NCBI RefSeq assembly: GCF_012935325.2
Contig: NZ_JABBYG020000006.1
Location: 248,001 to 312,000 of the forward strand
From: Paenibacillus sp. PL91
GTDB lineage: Bacteria; Bacillota; Bacilli; Paenibacillales; Paenibacillaceae
Direction of reading: 5' to 3'
DNA: 64,000 nucleotides
Part shown: in pieces, positions 44,200-52,711 of the stretch
Position numbering within the stretch: the stretch's first letter is position 1
Layout: the number at the start of each line of letters is the position of its first letter
The notes under the pieces: generated by a model
What the model saw: only the letters and a program-made list of their open reading frames with translations
Told to the model about the DNA's origin: nothing
Database searches by the model: none
Position numbers and translations under genes: made by a program

Positions 44200-45051
44200 A
44201 TGAAGCTATACCCTTCCATCAGCAAAGACCTTATCGAGCTGCCGCAAGCTTTTCCGATTATCATCTCGCAGTCTGTGGGGGTAAATCCTACCTTTCAAAG
44301 GCTGCACTGGCATATGGCGCTCGAAATAAACTACATTTTAAAGGGCAGCGGCTACTATTTAATCAACGGGAGTCGGTATGACTTCCAGCAAGGCGATATC
44401 GTTCTTATTCGTTCCAATGATCTGCATCGTGCGTTTGAGGCTGAGGATCTGGTGATGAATGTTATCATGTTTGACTCTGCGTATCTTGCTCTAGAACAGC
44501 GTTATGATGCGGAGCTGCTCATTCCGTTTCGTGAAACGGGCCTGCGGTTTGACAATGTGCTTGACCGGAGCCATCCGATGCTGGCATTGCTAGGAGAAAT
44601 CATTTCGGATATGGCTGTTGAGTTTGAGCGCAAGGAGCCTCATTTTGAAGTGGTTGTACGGGCAAGGCTTATGCAGTTTCTTGCGTTTGTAAATCGTTAT
44701 TTTTCGAAAAACAATGAAACAGGAACGCCATATGCGAGAGGAATGGAAACGATTCGAGGCGTCCTGCACGACATCGAGGCTGACATTTCTTACCCGTGGA
44801 CGCTTAAAGAGCTGGCAGAGGCGGCGCATTTAAGTCCCTCGCGCTTCAGTACGCTGTTCGTTCAAGTCGTCGGAACTTCGCCTATGGATTATTTGATTCA
44901 ATTGCGCCTATCGCACGCTGCTCATCTCCTGGAGTCATCCGACAAAAAAATTATTGAGGTTGCAGCAGAATGTGGGTTTCGTAATTTATCTAATTTTAAT
45001 CGGCTGTTTAAGCAGCATGTAGGTAAGCTGCCTTCAGAGCTGCGCGAATAG
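44200..45051 (+). CDS. AraC-family transcriptional regulator
   Basis: 283 residues. The N-terminal cupin (AraC_binding) domain shows LHWHMALEINYILKGSGYYLINGSRYDFQQGDIVLIRSNDLHRAF. The C-terminal double helix-turn-helix reads YPWTLKELAEAAHLSPSRFSTLFVQVVGTSPMDYLIQLRLSHAAHLLESS and IEVAAECGFRNLSNFNRLFKQHVG. It sits directly upstream of the sugar kinase and GH4 genes and most likely controls them in response to their sugar substrate; that link is inference. AAGGAG precedes the ATG. Confidence 0.93.
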   Translation: MKLYPSISKDLIELPQAFPIIISQSVGVNPTFQRLHWHMALEINYILKGSGYYLINGSRYDFQQGDIVLIRSNDLHRAFEAEDLVMNVIMFDSAYLALEQRYDAELLIPFRETGLRFDNVLDRSHPMLALLGEIISDMAVEFERKEPHFEVVVRARLMQFLAFVNRYFSKNNETGTPYARGMETIRGVLHDIEADISYPWTLKELAEAAHLSPSRFSTLFVQVVGTSPMDYLIQLRLSHAAHLLESSDKKIIEVAAECGFRNLSNFNRLFKQHVGKLPSELRE

Positions 45052-45073
45052 AAAAAACAGTAAGATAGTATCA

Positions 45074-45115
45074 CAACATCGTTCTTTTTCATTAGAGGAG
45101 CGGTGTTTTTTATTT
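45074..45115 (+). terminator. Possible terminator between AraC gene and sugar kinase
   Basis: AACATCG and CGGTGTT arms (one G-T pair) with a mismatched inner stem, followed by TTTTTATTTT. Confidence 0.5.
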
Positions 45116-45180
45116 TAAAATAGAAGAAAGTATAAATCATATGTTTTAATCGAAAGTAAAAAATTAGGAGCGTGACCGAA

Positions 45181-46143
45181 TTGATTTTTCTTGGGGTAGA
45201 TGCAGGAGGCACCAAGACGCATGCCCTGCTCGTTGACGAAACTGGTCATGTGCTAGGCAGAGGGCACGGTGGGAATGGCAATCACCAAACGGCGTTTGAT
45301 GAAGCAAAGACAAGCATTGATCATGCTTGCAACCAAGCACTTCAAGAAGCCGGCGTGTCGAAGGAGCAGGTGACTTTTGCTTATTTTGGACTGGCTGGAG
45401 CGGATCGCGAGCCTGACTATGTCATTTTGCGTCCGATGATCGCCTCGTTAGGCTTCACAAATCATGCGATCGCATGCGATACGATGATCGGAATGCGTGC
45501 TGGTACTCACCAGTCGTATGGCGCGGTTATCATAAGCGGCACCGGCTTAAATGCGGCAGCCCGCAACCCGCAAGGCGATGAGCTTCAATATGGCGGCTTT
45601 GGTTATATGTTTGGAGACGGACTTGGCTCAGGAACCGATCTGGCGATTCATGCCTTCCGCAGCGCTATTCGGGCTTGGGAGGGCAGAGAGCAACCGACGC
45701 TTCTCACCGAGCTGGTCCCACAGCGGCTTGGCTACAATAGCATTCAAGAAATGTACGATGACGCATTGGAAAATAGCAAACGACCGTCCCACAGTCTTGC
45801 CAAGGTTATGTTTGAGGCAGCTGAGCAAGGCGATGCGGTGGCGATCCGTGTTTTGCAGGAGGCTGGCCGCGAGCATGGGAATTCGGTTAATGCATTAATT
45901 AAGCGGCTTGGCATGGAGCAGCTAACGTTTGATGTCGTTCTAACTGGAAGCGTGCTGTCGCGCGGCAGCTCCCCACATATGGTTGATGCCATTAACGAGG
46001 CGGTTCTTGCCGTTGCCCCGCATGCCAAAACCGTTAAGCTAACCGTTGACCCAGTCGTTGGCGCAGTTATGAGCGCGATGGATAGCAGCAGCATCGTTAT
46101 TAGCGATGATGTAGATGCTGCGCTTAGAAAAATTACGTTATAA
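45181..46143 (+). CDS. BadF/BadG/NAGK-family sugar kinase
   Basis: 320 residues from a TTG at 45181, which has AGGAG 10 nt upstream; a GTG at 45172 is only 1 nt from that site. An ASKHA-fold ATPase: phosphate-1 motif LGVDAGGTKTHALLVDE, a central FGLAGADRE, phosphate-2 VIISGTGLNAAARN then GGFGYMFGDGLGSG, and adenosine motif VLTGSVLSRGSS. This matches bacterial N-acetylglucosamine kinase-like proteins. The next gene hydrolyses 6-phospho-beta-glucosides, so the kinase may phosphorylate an imported disaccharide or released sugar. Confidence 0.88.
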   Translation: MIFLGVDAGGTKTHALLVDETGHVLGRGHGGNGNHQTAFDEAKTSIDHACNQALQEAGVSKEQVTFAYFGLAGADREPDYVILRPMIASLGFTNHAIACDTMIGMRAGTHQSYGAVIISGTGLNAAARNPQGDELQYGGFGYMFGDGLGSGTDLAIHAFRSAIRAWEGREQPTLLTELVPQRLGYNSIQEMYDDALENSKRPSHSLAKVMFEAAEQGDAVAIRVLQEAGREHGNSVNALIKRLGMEQLTFDVVLTGSVLSRGSSPHMVDAINEAVLAVAPHAKTVKLTVDPVVGAVMSAMDSSSIVISDDVDAALRKITL

Positions 46144-46221
46144 AGAAATCGGTTTAATCGTTTCAACATAAACAAAGAGCATTCATTCACATTTGCGAAA
46201 ACATTGAGGGAGGCTATTTAC

Positions 46222-47529
46222 ATGTCCAAAAAACCACTAAAGGTCGCTGTCATTGGCGGCGGTTCCTCGTATACCCCTGAAATCGTAGAAGGTTTTATTA
46301 AAAAATACGACGAAATGCCAATTCGCGAGCTATGGCTCGTTGATATCGAAGAAGGCCGCCATAAGCTGGCGATCGTCGGCGAGCTTGCAAAACGGATGGT
46401 CGAGAAGGCTGGTCTGCCGATCGAAGTGAAATTGACGCTAGACCGTCGCGAAGCCATTGCTGGAGCGGACTTCGTTACGACGCAAATGCGGGTTGGGCTG
46501 CTTGAAGCAAGACGCCGCGATGAGCATATTCCGATTACGCATGGCGTAATTGGTCAGGAAACAACGGGCCCGGGAGGCATGTTCAAGGCGCTTCGTACAG
46601 TGCCTGTTATTCTTGATATTTGTAAAGATATCGAAGAGCTGGCGCCAGATGCTTGGATGCTTAACTTTACGAACCCTGCAGGTATAGTGACGGAAGCGGT
46701 ACAGAAATACAGCAAGGTGAAGACGGTCGGCCTATGTAATTCACCTATTAATTTTCAAAAGTTTCTTGCTAAGGAGTACGGTGTCAGCGAGAGTGAAGTG
46801 TTGCCAGAATTCGTGGGCATTAACCATTTACACTGGGTTACGGCTGCCTATGTAAACGGCGAGGATAAGCTTCAGGAGATGATCGGCGGCGGACGCGATT
46901 ATTCCGCTACGAACGTAACGGCTTTTGATTGGGACGCGGATTTCCTAAGCTCGCTTGGCGCACTGCCTACGTACTATCTTCGTTATTTCTACATGACAGA
47001 CACGATGCTGGCTGAAATGAAGGAATCACTAGAGAAAAGCGGTACGCGTGCGGAAGTCGTTAGCCGGGTCGAAGAGGAATTGTTCGAGCTTTACAAGGAC
47101 GTTAATCTAAACGAGAAGCCGAAGCAGCTTGAAAAACGCGGCGGTGCTTATTACTCCGAGGCGGCTGTTAACTTGATGCATGCCTTATACACGGATAAAC
47201 GCGATATTCAGACGTTGAACGTGAGAAACGGCAGCATTATCGACTTCTTGCCGGAGGACGCAAGCATTGAGGTTAACTGTGTCGTAACGGCGCAAGGCCC
47301 GATTCCACTGCCGCTTCAACGTGTTCCCGAGCAAATTAAAGGACTTATGCATGCGGTCAAAACGTACGAAGCATTAACAATCGAAGCGGCTATTAGCGGG
47401 GACAGAGGCATCGCGCTGCAAGCGCTGGTTCATCATCCGCTCGTTCCGAGCGTATCTGTCGCGAAGGCGCTGCTTGAAGAAATGCTTGAGGCGAACAAAA
47501 AGTATTTACCAAACTTTTTTAAAAAATAA
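46222..47529 (+). CDS. 6-phospho-beta-glucosidase, GH4 family
   Basis: 435 residues from the ATG at 46222 (GGGAGG upstream). A NAD- and Mn-dependent glycosidase of family 4. The dinucleotide-binding loop is VAVIGGGSSYTPEIVEGFI, the metal ligands are Cys in GLCNSPINFQ and His in GINHLHW, and TTGPGGMFKALR is present. The CNxP form after the metal Cys is typical of 6-phospho-beta-glucosidases (ChbF, LicH, CelF types) and not of alpha-glucosidases. No PTS lies nearby, so the upstream kinase may supply the 6-phosphate. Confidence 0.92.
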   Translation: MSKKPLKVAVIGGGSSYTPEIVEGFIKKYDEMPIRELWLVDIEEGRHKLAIVGELAKRMVEKAGLPIEVKLTLDRREAIAGADFVTTQMRVGLLEARRRDEHIPITHGVIGQETTGPGGMFKALRTVPVILDICKDIEELAPDAWMLNFTNPAGIVTEAVQKYSKVKTVGLCNSPINFQKFLAKEYGVSESEVLPEFVGINHLHWVTAAYVNGEDKLQEMIGGGRDYSATNVTAFDWDADFLSSLGALPTYYLRYFYMTDTMLAEMKESLEKSGTRAEVVSRVEEELFELYKDVNLNEKPKQLEKRGGAYYSEAAVNLMHALYTDKRDIQTLNVRNGSIIDFLPEDASIEVNCVVTAQGPIPLPLQRVPEQIKGLMHAVKTYEALTIEAAISGDRGIALQALVHHPLVPSVSVAKALLEEMLEANKKYLPNFFKK

Positions 47530-47562
47530 TAAAAACCGGCTGCCGATAGGGCAGCTCAAATA

Positions 47563-47597
47563 GGAAGGGCGGGAGTCAGAATCCCGTCCTTTTTTTG
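47563..47597 (+). terminator. Terminator after the GH4 gene
   Basis: AGGGCGGGA and TCCCGTCCT arms with a 7-nt loop, followed by seven T residues. Confidence 0.85.
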
Positions 47598-47642
47598 TTC
47601 ATAGAGCCATTTCACAAATGCTATAACATAAAAACTTTTACA

Positions 47643-47704
47643 TTGACAATGGCGAAAAACGGTTATAAGATAACTGATGTAAATGATTATGATAATTATT
47701 ATCA
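47643..47704 (+). promoter_or_regulatory. Promoter and Fur box of the siderophore importer
   Basis: TTGACA (47643) and TAAGAT (47666) with a 17-nt spacer. TGATAATTATTATCA at 47690-47704 is an exact match to the 7-1-7 Fur consensus, and a weaker ATAATGATTATCA follows at 47712. This places the operon under iron control. Confidence 0.8.
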
Positions 47705-47773
47705 ATCAAACAATAATGATTATCACCGAACAATGGGATGTAATGGTTTTTTAAAAATAGGGGGTAAGAGGAA

Positions 47774-48796
47774 ATGAGTAAACGATTAATGAGTCTGATT
47801 TTGGTTATTGTAGTGATGCTAGTCGCAGCAGGCTGCGGAGCGAACGAAACAAATAATTCGGCAGCAGGCAGCGAAACAAGCGGCAATACACCGGAGACAA
47901 ATACAAGTGCGGATACGGCTGCCGGTCCGATCGTCCTCAAGGATGCGAAAGGCGAAGTCAAGCTTGATAAGCCCGCTCAGAAGGTTGTTGTATTGGAATG
48001 GACATTTACCGAAGATATTATCGCACTTGGCATGCAGCCGATCGGTAGTGCCGACAATGAGAATTATAAGCTATGGGTCTCTTCTGAAGTCCCTTTGGAT
48101 GCGTCCGTAACGGATGTTGGTTTCCGTCATGAGCCGAATTTAGAGACGATCGCATCATTGAAGCCCGATTTGATTATTGCGAATACGGATAGCCATGAGG
48201 CGATTTACGATCAGCTTAAAGGCATTGCGCCAACGCTCATATTTAGCCTGTACCCACCTGAAGGTGAAGGCGACCAATACACTCAGATGGTGGATATATT
48301 CAAAAATATTGCAGCAGCAGTCGGCAAGACCGCTGAAGGGGATCAAGTGCTCGCCGATTTGGATAAGCACTATACAGACGCAAAGGCTAAGCTGGCAGCA
48401 GCAGGCAAGGAAGGCTTGAACTACGTGCTTACCCAAGCATTCAGCTACCAAAACGCAGCTACGATGCGCTTGTTCACGAACAACTCTTTAGCTGTACAGA
48501 CACTGGATCGCATTGGCCTCAAAAATGACTGGAAATCGGAGAACTTCGAGCTCTACGGCTTTAGCACATCGACGGTTGAAGCATTGCCTGCGGTAAAGGA
48601 TACCAACCTGATTTATATCGTTCAGAAAGATGATGATATTTTCTCAAATGGCCTAAAAGATAATTCGGTATGGAACGGCCTGAATTTCGTGAAAGAAAAA
48701 CGCACTTATGCACTAGATGGCACAACTTGGGTGTTCGGCGGCCCGATCTCCTCTAAAGTGATCGTGGATCAAGTCGTAAACGCATTAACGAAATGA
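47774..48796 (+). CDS. Iron-siderophore-binding lipoprotein
   Basis: 340 residues. The lipoprotein signal ends VAAGC, followed by a Ser/Thr/Asn-rich linker. The periplasmic-binding-protein (class III, FecB-type) segments are clear: PAQKVVVLEWTFTEDIIALGMQPIGSAD, EPNLETIASLKPDLIIAN and the C-terminal VWNGLNFVKEKRTYALDGTTWVFGGP. The protein captures a ferric siderophore (similar to YfiY/FhuD types). It has a Fur box upstream and a 4-nt overlap with the permease gene. Confidence 0.92.
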   Translation: MSKRLMSLILVIVVMLVAAGCGANETNNSAAGSETSGNTPETNTSADTAAGPIVLKDAKGEVKLDKPAQKVVVLEWTFTEDIIALGMQPIGSADNENYKLWVSSEVPLDASVTDVGFRHEPNLETIASLKPDLIIANTDSHEAIYDQLKGIAPTLIFSLYPPEGEGDQYTQMVDIFKNIAAAVGKTAEGDQVLADLDKHYTDAKAKLAAAGKEGLNYVLTQAFSYQNAATMRLFTNNSLAVQTLDRIGLKNDWKSENFELYGFSTSTVEALPAVKDTNLIYIVQKDDDIFSNGLKDNSVWNGLNFVKEKRTYALDGTTWVFGGPISSKVIVDQVVNALTK

Positions 48797-50859
48797 GCGC
48801 CATGACGAAGGATCATAAGAAAGAAGCCAAAGCGGGTATGTTTTGGCGATTGATTGGTATTTTCGGGGGCGGCTTTGCCGCCCTTTTCGTTCTATCCATA
48901 CTGAGTCTTTGCTTCGGTGAAGCAAAGATTCCGGCTGCAACCGTATTTGACGGTTTACTGCATAGGCAAGATATGATGGAGCATAATCTGCTGTGGGATA
49001 TCCGGATGCCGCGAACTGTGATTGGCATTATAGCGGGCGCCGCGCTTGCGGCGGCTGGCGCGTTATTGCAGACGATAACGAGAAACCCGCTTGCTTCATC
49101 CGATACGCTGGGCATTAATGCGGGCGCTTATTTTATGGTTGTACTGGGCATGGTTGCTTTTCCAGCGCTGCAAAATCAATTCCCCTTTTTACTAGCAGTA
49201 GCAGGTGGCTTTCTCGCTGCGTTAGCAGCGTATTTCTTAGGCGGCGGCAAGACGGCAACGCCTGTAAGACTAGCTTTATCCGGTATGATCGTCTCGATGG
49301 TTCTCGGCGCCTTTACGTCGGCGATTCATATTTTCAAGCAAACGGAAACGCAATCTTTGTTTTTATGGGGCTCTGGCTCCTTGATACAGCTCGATTGGAG
49401 CGGTGTAGTGTATGCTTGGCCTTATGTGGCGGTATTGCTCGTTCTTGCCGTATTCGCAGGGAAGCAATTTGATGCGCTTGAGCTTGATGAATCGACTGCT
49501 CGCTCACTAGGGCAGCGCGTAGGCTTGACTCGCGCAGCGGGGCTGGCGCTTTCCGTGTTTATGGCAGCTATCGTGGTTAGCGTGGTGGGGCCAATCGGCT
49601 TTGTCGGACTCGTTGCGCCGCATCTCGTTCGGCTCAGCGGCATCCGCAAGCACCGCTTGCTTATCCCGGCGAGCGCGCTGTGGGGCGCGCTGCTGATTAC
49701 AGCGGCAGATCTGCTTGCGCGAATGGTACGCAGCAGTCTTGGTGAAATGCCGGTTGGCGCTGTGATGGCGATCATTGGTGCGCCATGGCTTATTTGGCTG
49801 GTGCTTAGCAAAATGAAGCCTGTTTCCGGTTCCGGCGCGGGACAGTCCTCGATGAGCATTGGCGGAGCAGCGCTGCGTTTGCGCTTTGTACCGACGGCTA
49901 TTTTTATGACCGTGCTTCTAATCGTTATTATCCTTGTCAGCCTAACGCTTGGTGGAACAAAAATTCCAATTGTCGATTTGCTTAGGAGTCTTGTTGGGAC
50001 AGGTGATTCTTCTTACTCCGTACTGCTTAATTTGCGCCTTCCTCGTACGCTTGTTGCTGCAGGTGGAGGAATTGCCCTGGCTATAAGCGGCGTTCTCATC
50101 CAAAGCGCCGTTCGCAATCCGCTTGCGGACGCCTCCATTATTGGGGTGACCTCGGGTGCGGGCTTTGGCGCGTTAGTCGTGCTTGTCGCTTGGCCGACGC
50201 TGCCGATTTTTGTTCTTCCGATTGCCGCGATAGCGGGCGGGGTTATCGCTGCCGCTTTTGTGTTTTTCCTAGCGTGGCGCAAGTCGCTTAATCCATCGGT
50301 TCTTATTTTGCTCGGAATCGCGGTTTCAGCAATTGGCTCTGCCGGGATACAAGCGATGATCGTTAAGGCTAGTCTATGGAGCAGCACCGCCTTTGTCTGG
50401 ATAACCGGCACGACCTACGGACGAGGCTGGAACCAGTTTAACAGCATATTCATTTTTCTACTTATCCTTGTGCCAATTGCTTATTATCTAGGCCGAAAAT
50501 TTGATCTGCTGGCGTTTGGCGACGAGAGCTCGGCTGGCTTAGGCTTGCCGGTGCGAGGGGCGCGGCTGTGGTCGATGATCATCGGCGTGCTCCTTGCTGC
50601 CGGGGCAGTTGCGAGCGTAGGGACGGTTGGGTTCCTCGGTCTGATAGCGCCTCATGCGGTACGCATGATGATCGGGCATCATACAAGACGTTCCATTGTG
50701 TTATCGGGGCTGCTCGGCGGCTTACTGCTGGTTGTAGCGGATACGCTTGGACGAACAGTGATGGCGCCGAAGGAAATACCGTCCGGACTTATCATTATGC
50801 TGATTGGCGCGCCTTACTTTTTGTTTCTAATGTATCGTTCACTCGTCAAAAAGGGGTAA
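48793..50859 (+). CDS. Fused FecCD-type siderophore permease
   Basis: 688 residues, twice the usual length. It is two FecCD permease halves in one chain (about 1-335 and 355-688), as in FhuB. Each half contains the signature LRLPRT/IRMPRT, GAALAAAGALLQTITRNPLASSDTLGINAGA (first) and GGIALAISGVLIQSAVRNPLADASIIGVTSGA (second), and the coupling motif VGPIGFVGLVAPHLVRL / VGTVGFLGLIAPHAVRMM. No ABC ATPase gene follows; the system probably shares an ATPase encoded elsewhere, as with YusV in B. subtilis. The next gene has its own riboswitch-controlled promoter. Confidence 0.93.
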   Translation: MSAMTKDHKKEAKAGMFWRLIGIFGGGFAALFVLSILSLCFGEAKIPAATVFDGLLHRQDMMEHNLLWDIRMPRTVIGIIAGAALAAAGALLQTITRNPLASSDTLGINAGAYFMVVLGMVAFPALQNQFPFLLAVAGGFLAALAAYFLGGGKTATPVRLALSGMIVSMVLGAFTSAIHIFKQTETQSLFLWGSGSLIQLDWSGVVYAWPYVAVLLVLAVFAGKQFDALELDESTARSLGQRVGLTRAAGLALSVFMAAIVVSVVGPIGFVGLVAPHLVRLSGIRKHRLLIPASALWGALLITAADLLARMVRSSLGEMPVGAVMAIIGAPWLIWLVLSKMKPVSGSGAGQSSMSIGGAALRLRFVPTAIFMTVLLIVIILVSLTLGGTKIPIVDLLRSLVGTGDSSYSVLLNLRLPRTLVAAGGGIALAISGVLIQSAVRNPLADASIIGVTSGAGFGALVVLVAWPTLPIFVLPIAAIAGGVIAAAFVFFLAWRKSLNPSVLILLGIAVSAIGSAGIQAMIVKASLWSSTAFVWITGTTYGRGWNQFNSIFIFLLILVPIAYYLGRKFDLLAFGDESSAGLGLPVRGARLWSMIIGVLLAAGAVASVGTVGFLGLIAPHAVRMMIGHHTRRSIVLSGLLGGLLLVVADTLGRTVMAPKEIPSGLIIMLIGAPYFLFLMYRSLVKKG

Positions 50860-50929
50860 AACATTCGAAAGTATGGATAGAAACGAATAATACAGTTATT
50901 TATTGCCATTAATGTTCGTTAAAAATGGT

Positions 50930-50958
50930 TGACAAAGAGGCCGTATTCTCTATAAAAT
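50930..50958 (+). promoter_or_regulatory. Promoter of the purine permease
   Basis: TTGACA with TAAAAT about 17 nt downstream, ending about 30 nt before the riboswitch P1 stem. Confidence 0.6.
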
Positions 50959-50986
50959 TGTAAACGGAAAACAACAACAGCATATT

Positions 50987-51056
50987 TTTTCGTATAATCT
51001 CAAGAATCGGCTTGAGAGTCTCTACTCGGTCACCGTAAATGATCAGGCTACGAAAA
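50987..51056 (+). ncRNA. Purine (guanine-type) riboswitch aptamer
   Basis: P1 arms TTTTCGTA and TACGAAAA enclose the purine-riboswitch core: TATAATCTC (J1/2), a P2 hairpin, GAGTCTCTAC (J2/3), then a P3 hairpin with CCGTAAATGATC. The residue before the closing TACG is C (GGCTACG), the guanine/hypoxanthine-type base at position 74, not the adenine-type U. The downstream gene is a purine permease, as expected. Confidence 0.9.
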
Positions 51057-51108
51057 TGGTGGAAAAGCTCGCTGCGGTCCGGCGGGTATACTTTTCCCCT
51101 TTTTGCAG

Positions 51109-51152
51109 AGCCTAGGAGAAATGCGTATTTTTGCATTTTTTTCTAGGCTTCT
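51109..51152 (+). terminator. Riboswitch expression-platform terminator
   Basis: AGCCTAG/CTAGGCT outer arms and AAATGC/GCATTT inner arms followed by TCTTTGTTTG. The P1 3' side and following bases (TGGTGGAA at 51057) can instead pair with TTCCACCA (51160), giving a competing fold near the ribosome binding site. Confidence 0.65.
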
Positions 51153-51192
51153 TTGTTTGTTCCACCACATTTTTGGGAGGTTAGTAATCAAA

Positions 51193-52578
51193 ATGGAACG
51201 TTTCTTTCGCTTAAAGGAACACGGAACAAATGTCAGAACAGAGATTATGGCGGGGCTGACGACTTTCATGACGATGGCTTACATATTGGCCGTCAATCCA
51301 ATCATACTCACACCGGCTGGTCTAGACTGGACAGCAGTATTTCTAGCGACGGCGCTTGCTGCCGGCATCTTCACCATTGCGATGGGCTTATTCGTTAACT
51401 TCCCTGTCGCGCTTGCTCCGGGAATGGGCTTGAACGCTTATTTTGCATCGGTTGTCATTGCATCAGCATCATCAGACACTCCGATCTCGCCTGCAATGGG
51501 ACTGACGGCCGTCTTTATTTCAGGGATTATCTTTATCATTCTCACGCTGACCCAAATTCGCCAAATGCTTATAACAGCTGTTCCAGACAGCTTGAAGCAT
51601 GCGATTACAGTCGGTATCGGTTTGTTTATTACCATTATCGGCTTGAAGAACAGCGGTATTATGACTATTGCTGTATCAAGCTTCACAGATATCAAGCAAG
51701 GCGTTTTCACGCCGGTTAGCGGCTCCGAAACCGTTATTCAGCTGGGAAGCTTCCACAATGAAACGGTTGTACTCACTGTCATCGCTTTGCTGCTAATCGG
51801 CGTACTGATGGTGCTTCGCGTACCAGGTGCCATTTTGTTCGGTATTTTGGGAACGACAGTCATTGCCATTCTGATTGGGCATGTAGACGTGAAGGCCGCC
51901 TTTACGAATCAAACCTGGGTGCCTGATTTTACGAAAATGAACTTCTGGCATTTTGATTTTGCGGGATTGTTCGAGGTTGGTCTCGTCACCGTCATTCTAA
52001 CATTCACGTTCGTCGAGATGTTCGACACGTTCGGTACGCTTGTGGGTACCGCAAACCGTGCCGGTTACATGAAAGATGCGGAAAAAGGCAAAAAACGCAT
52101 TGGTAAAGCGATGTTCGTGGATGCGATTGGCGTCAGCGGCGGCGCGGTGCTAGGCACAAGCACGGTTACTGCATTCGTAGAGAGCTCCGCAGGCATTGCG
52201 CAAGGCGGACGTACGGGACTTACGGCAGTAACGACAGGCATTTGCTTCCTGCTCGCGATCTTCTTGTCGCCGATCGTTGCGCTCGTTCCGGGTGCGGCTA
52301 CAGCTGCTGCGCTTATTATCGTAGGGGTACTAATGATGCAATCGGTAAAAGATATCGACTTCTCGGATATGGTTTACGCGATTCCGTCCTTCCTGACGCT
52401 GGCATTCATGCCGCTTACGTACAACATTGCAAACGGTATTTCGTTCGGTATCGTATCGTACGTGCTTCTTGCAACGGTTGCTAACTTGTCGGGCAAAGGC
52501 AAGTACAAAATACACTGGCTCATGTGGATTCTAGCGGTGCTGATCATTGGCCGTTACGTATTCATGGGCGGAGAATAG
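51193..52578 (+). CDS. pbuG: NCS2/AzgA-type guanine-hypoxanthine permease
   Basis: 461 residues from the ATG at 51193 (GGGAGG upstream); the frame continues upstream through the riboswitch terminator but is not used. About 12 to 14 transmembrane segments. Family markers: LKEHGTNVRTEIMAGLTTFMTMAYILAVNP, PGMGLNAYF, the functional TFVEMFDTFGTLVGTA and VSGGAVLGTSTVTAFVESSAGIAQGGRTGLTA motifs. It imports guanine or hypoxanthine with protons. The guanine-type riboswitch upstream supports this substrate. Confidence 0.93.
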   Translation: MERFFRLKEHGTNVRTEIMAGLTTFMTMAYILAVNPIILTPAGLDWTAVFLATALAAGIFTIAMGLFVNFPVALAPGMGLNAYFASVVIASASSDTPISPAMGLTAVFISGIIFIILTLTQIRQMLITAVPDSLKHAITVGIGLFITIIGLKNSGIMTIAVSSFTDIKQGVFTPVSGSETVIQLGSFHNETVVLTVIALLLIGVLMVLRVPGAILFGILGTTVIAILIGHVDVKAAFTNQTWVPDFTKMNFWHFDFAGLFEVGLVTVILTFTFVEMFDTFGTLVGTANRAGYMKDAEKGKKRIGKAMFVDAIGVSGGAVLGTSTVTAFVESSAGIAQGGRTGLTAVTTGICFLLAIFLSPIVALVPGAATAAALIIVGVLMMQSVKDIDFSDMVYAIPSFLTLAFMPLTYNIANGISFGIVSYVLLATVANLSGKGKYKIHWLMWILAVLIIGRYVFMGGE

Positions 52579-52587
52579 ACAATATTG

Positions 52588-52624
52588 AAGAAGCAGCGCT
52601 GGACCGGCGCTGCTTCTTTTTTTT
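52588..52624 (+). terminator. Terminator after the purine permease gene
   Basis: AGAAGCAGCGC and GCGCTGCTTCT form a near-perfect stem followed by seven T residues. Confidence 0.88.
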
Positions 52625-52711
52625 GCATGTGAATCGGCTGGAATCCTTTTTACGGCAATCATTTGCTATACTTTTGAAAAAGGATGCTTCGGCAGGCGGA
52701 AGGGTGACAAT

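Noticed and set aside
47595-47777. 60-residue reading frame before the siderophore operon
   Set aside because: It spans the terminator tail, the promoter and the Fur box, so it is regulatory DNA.
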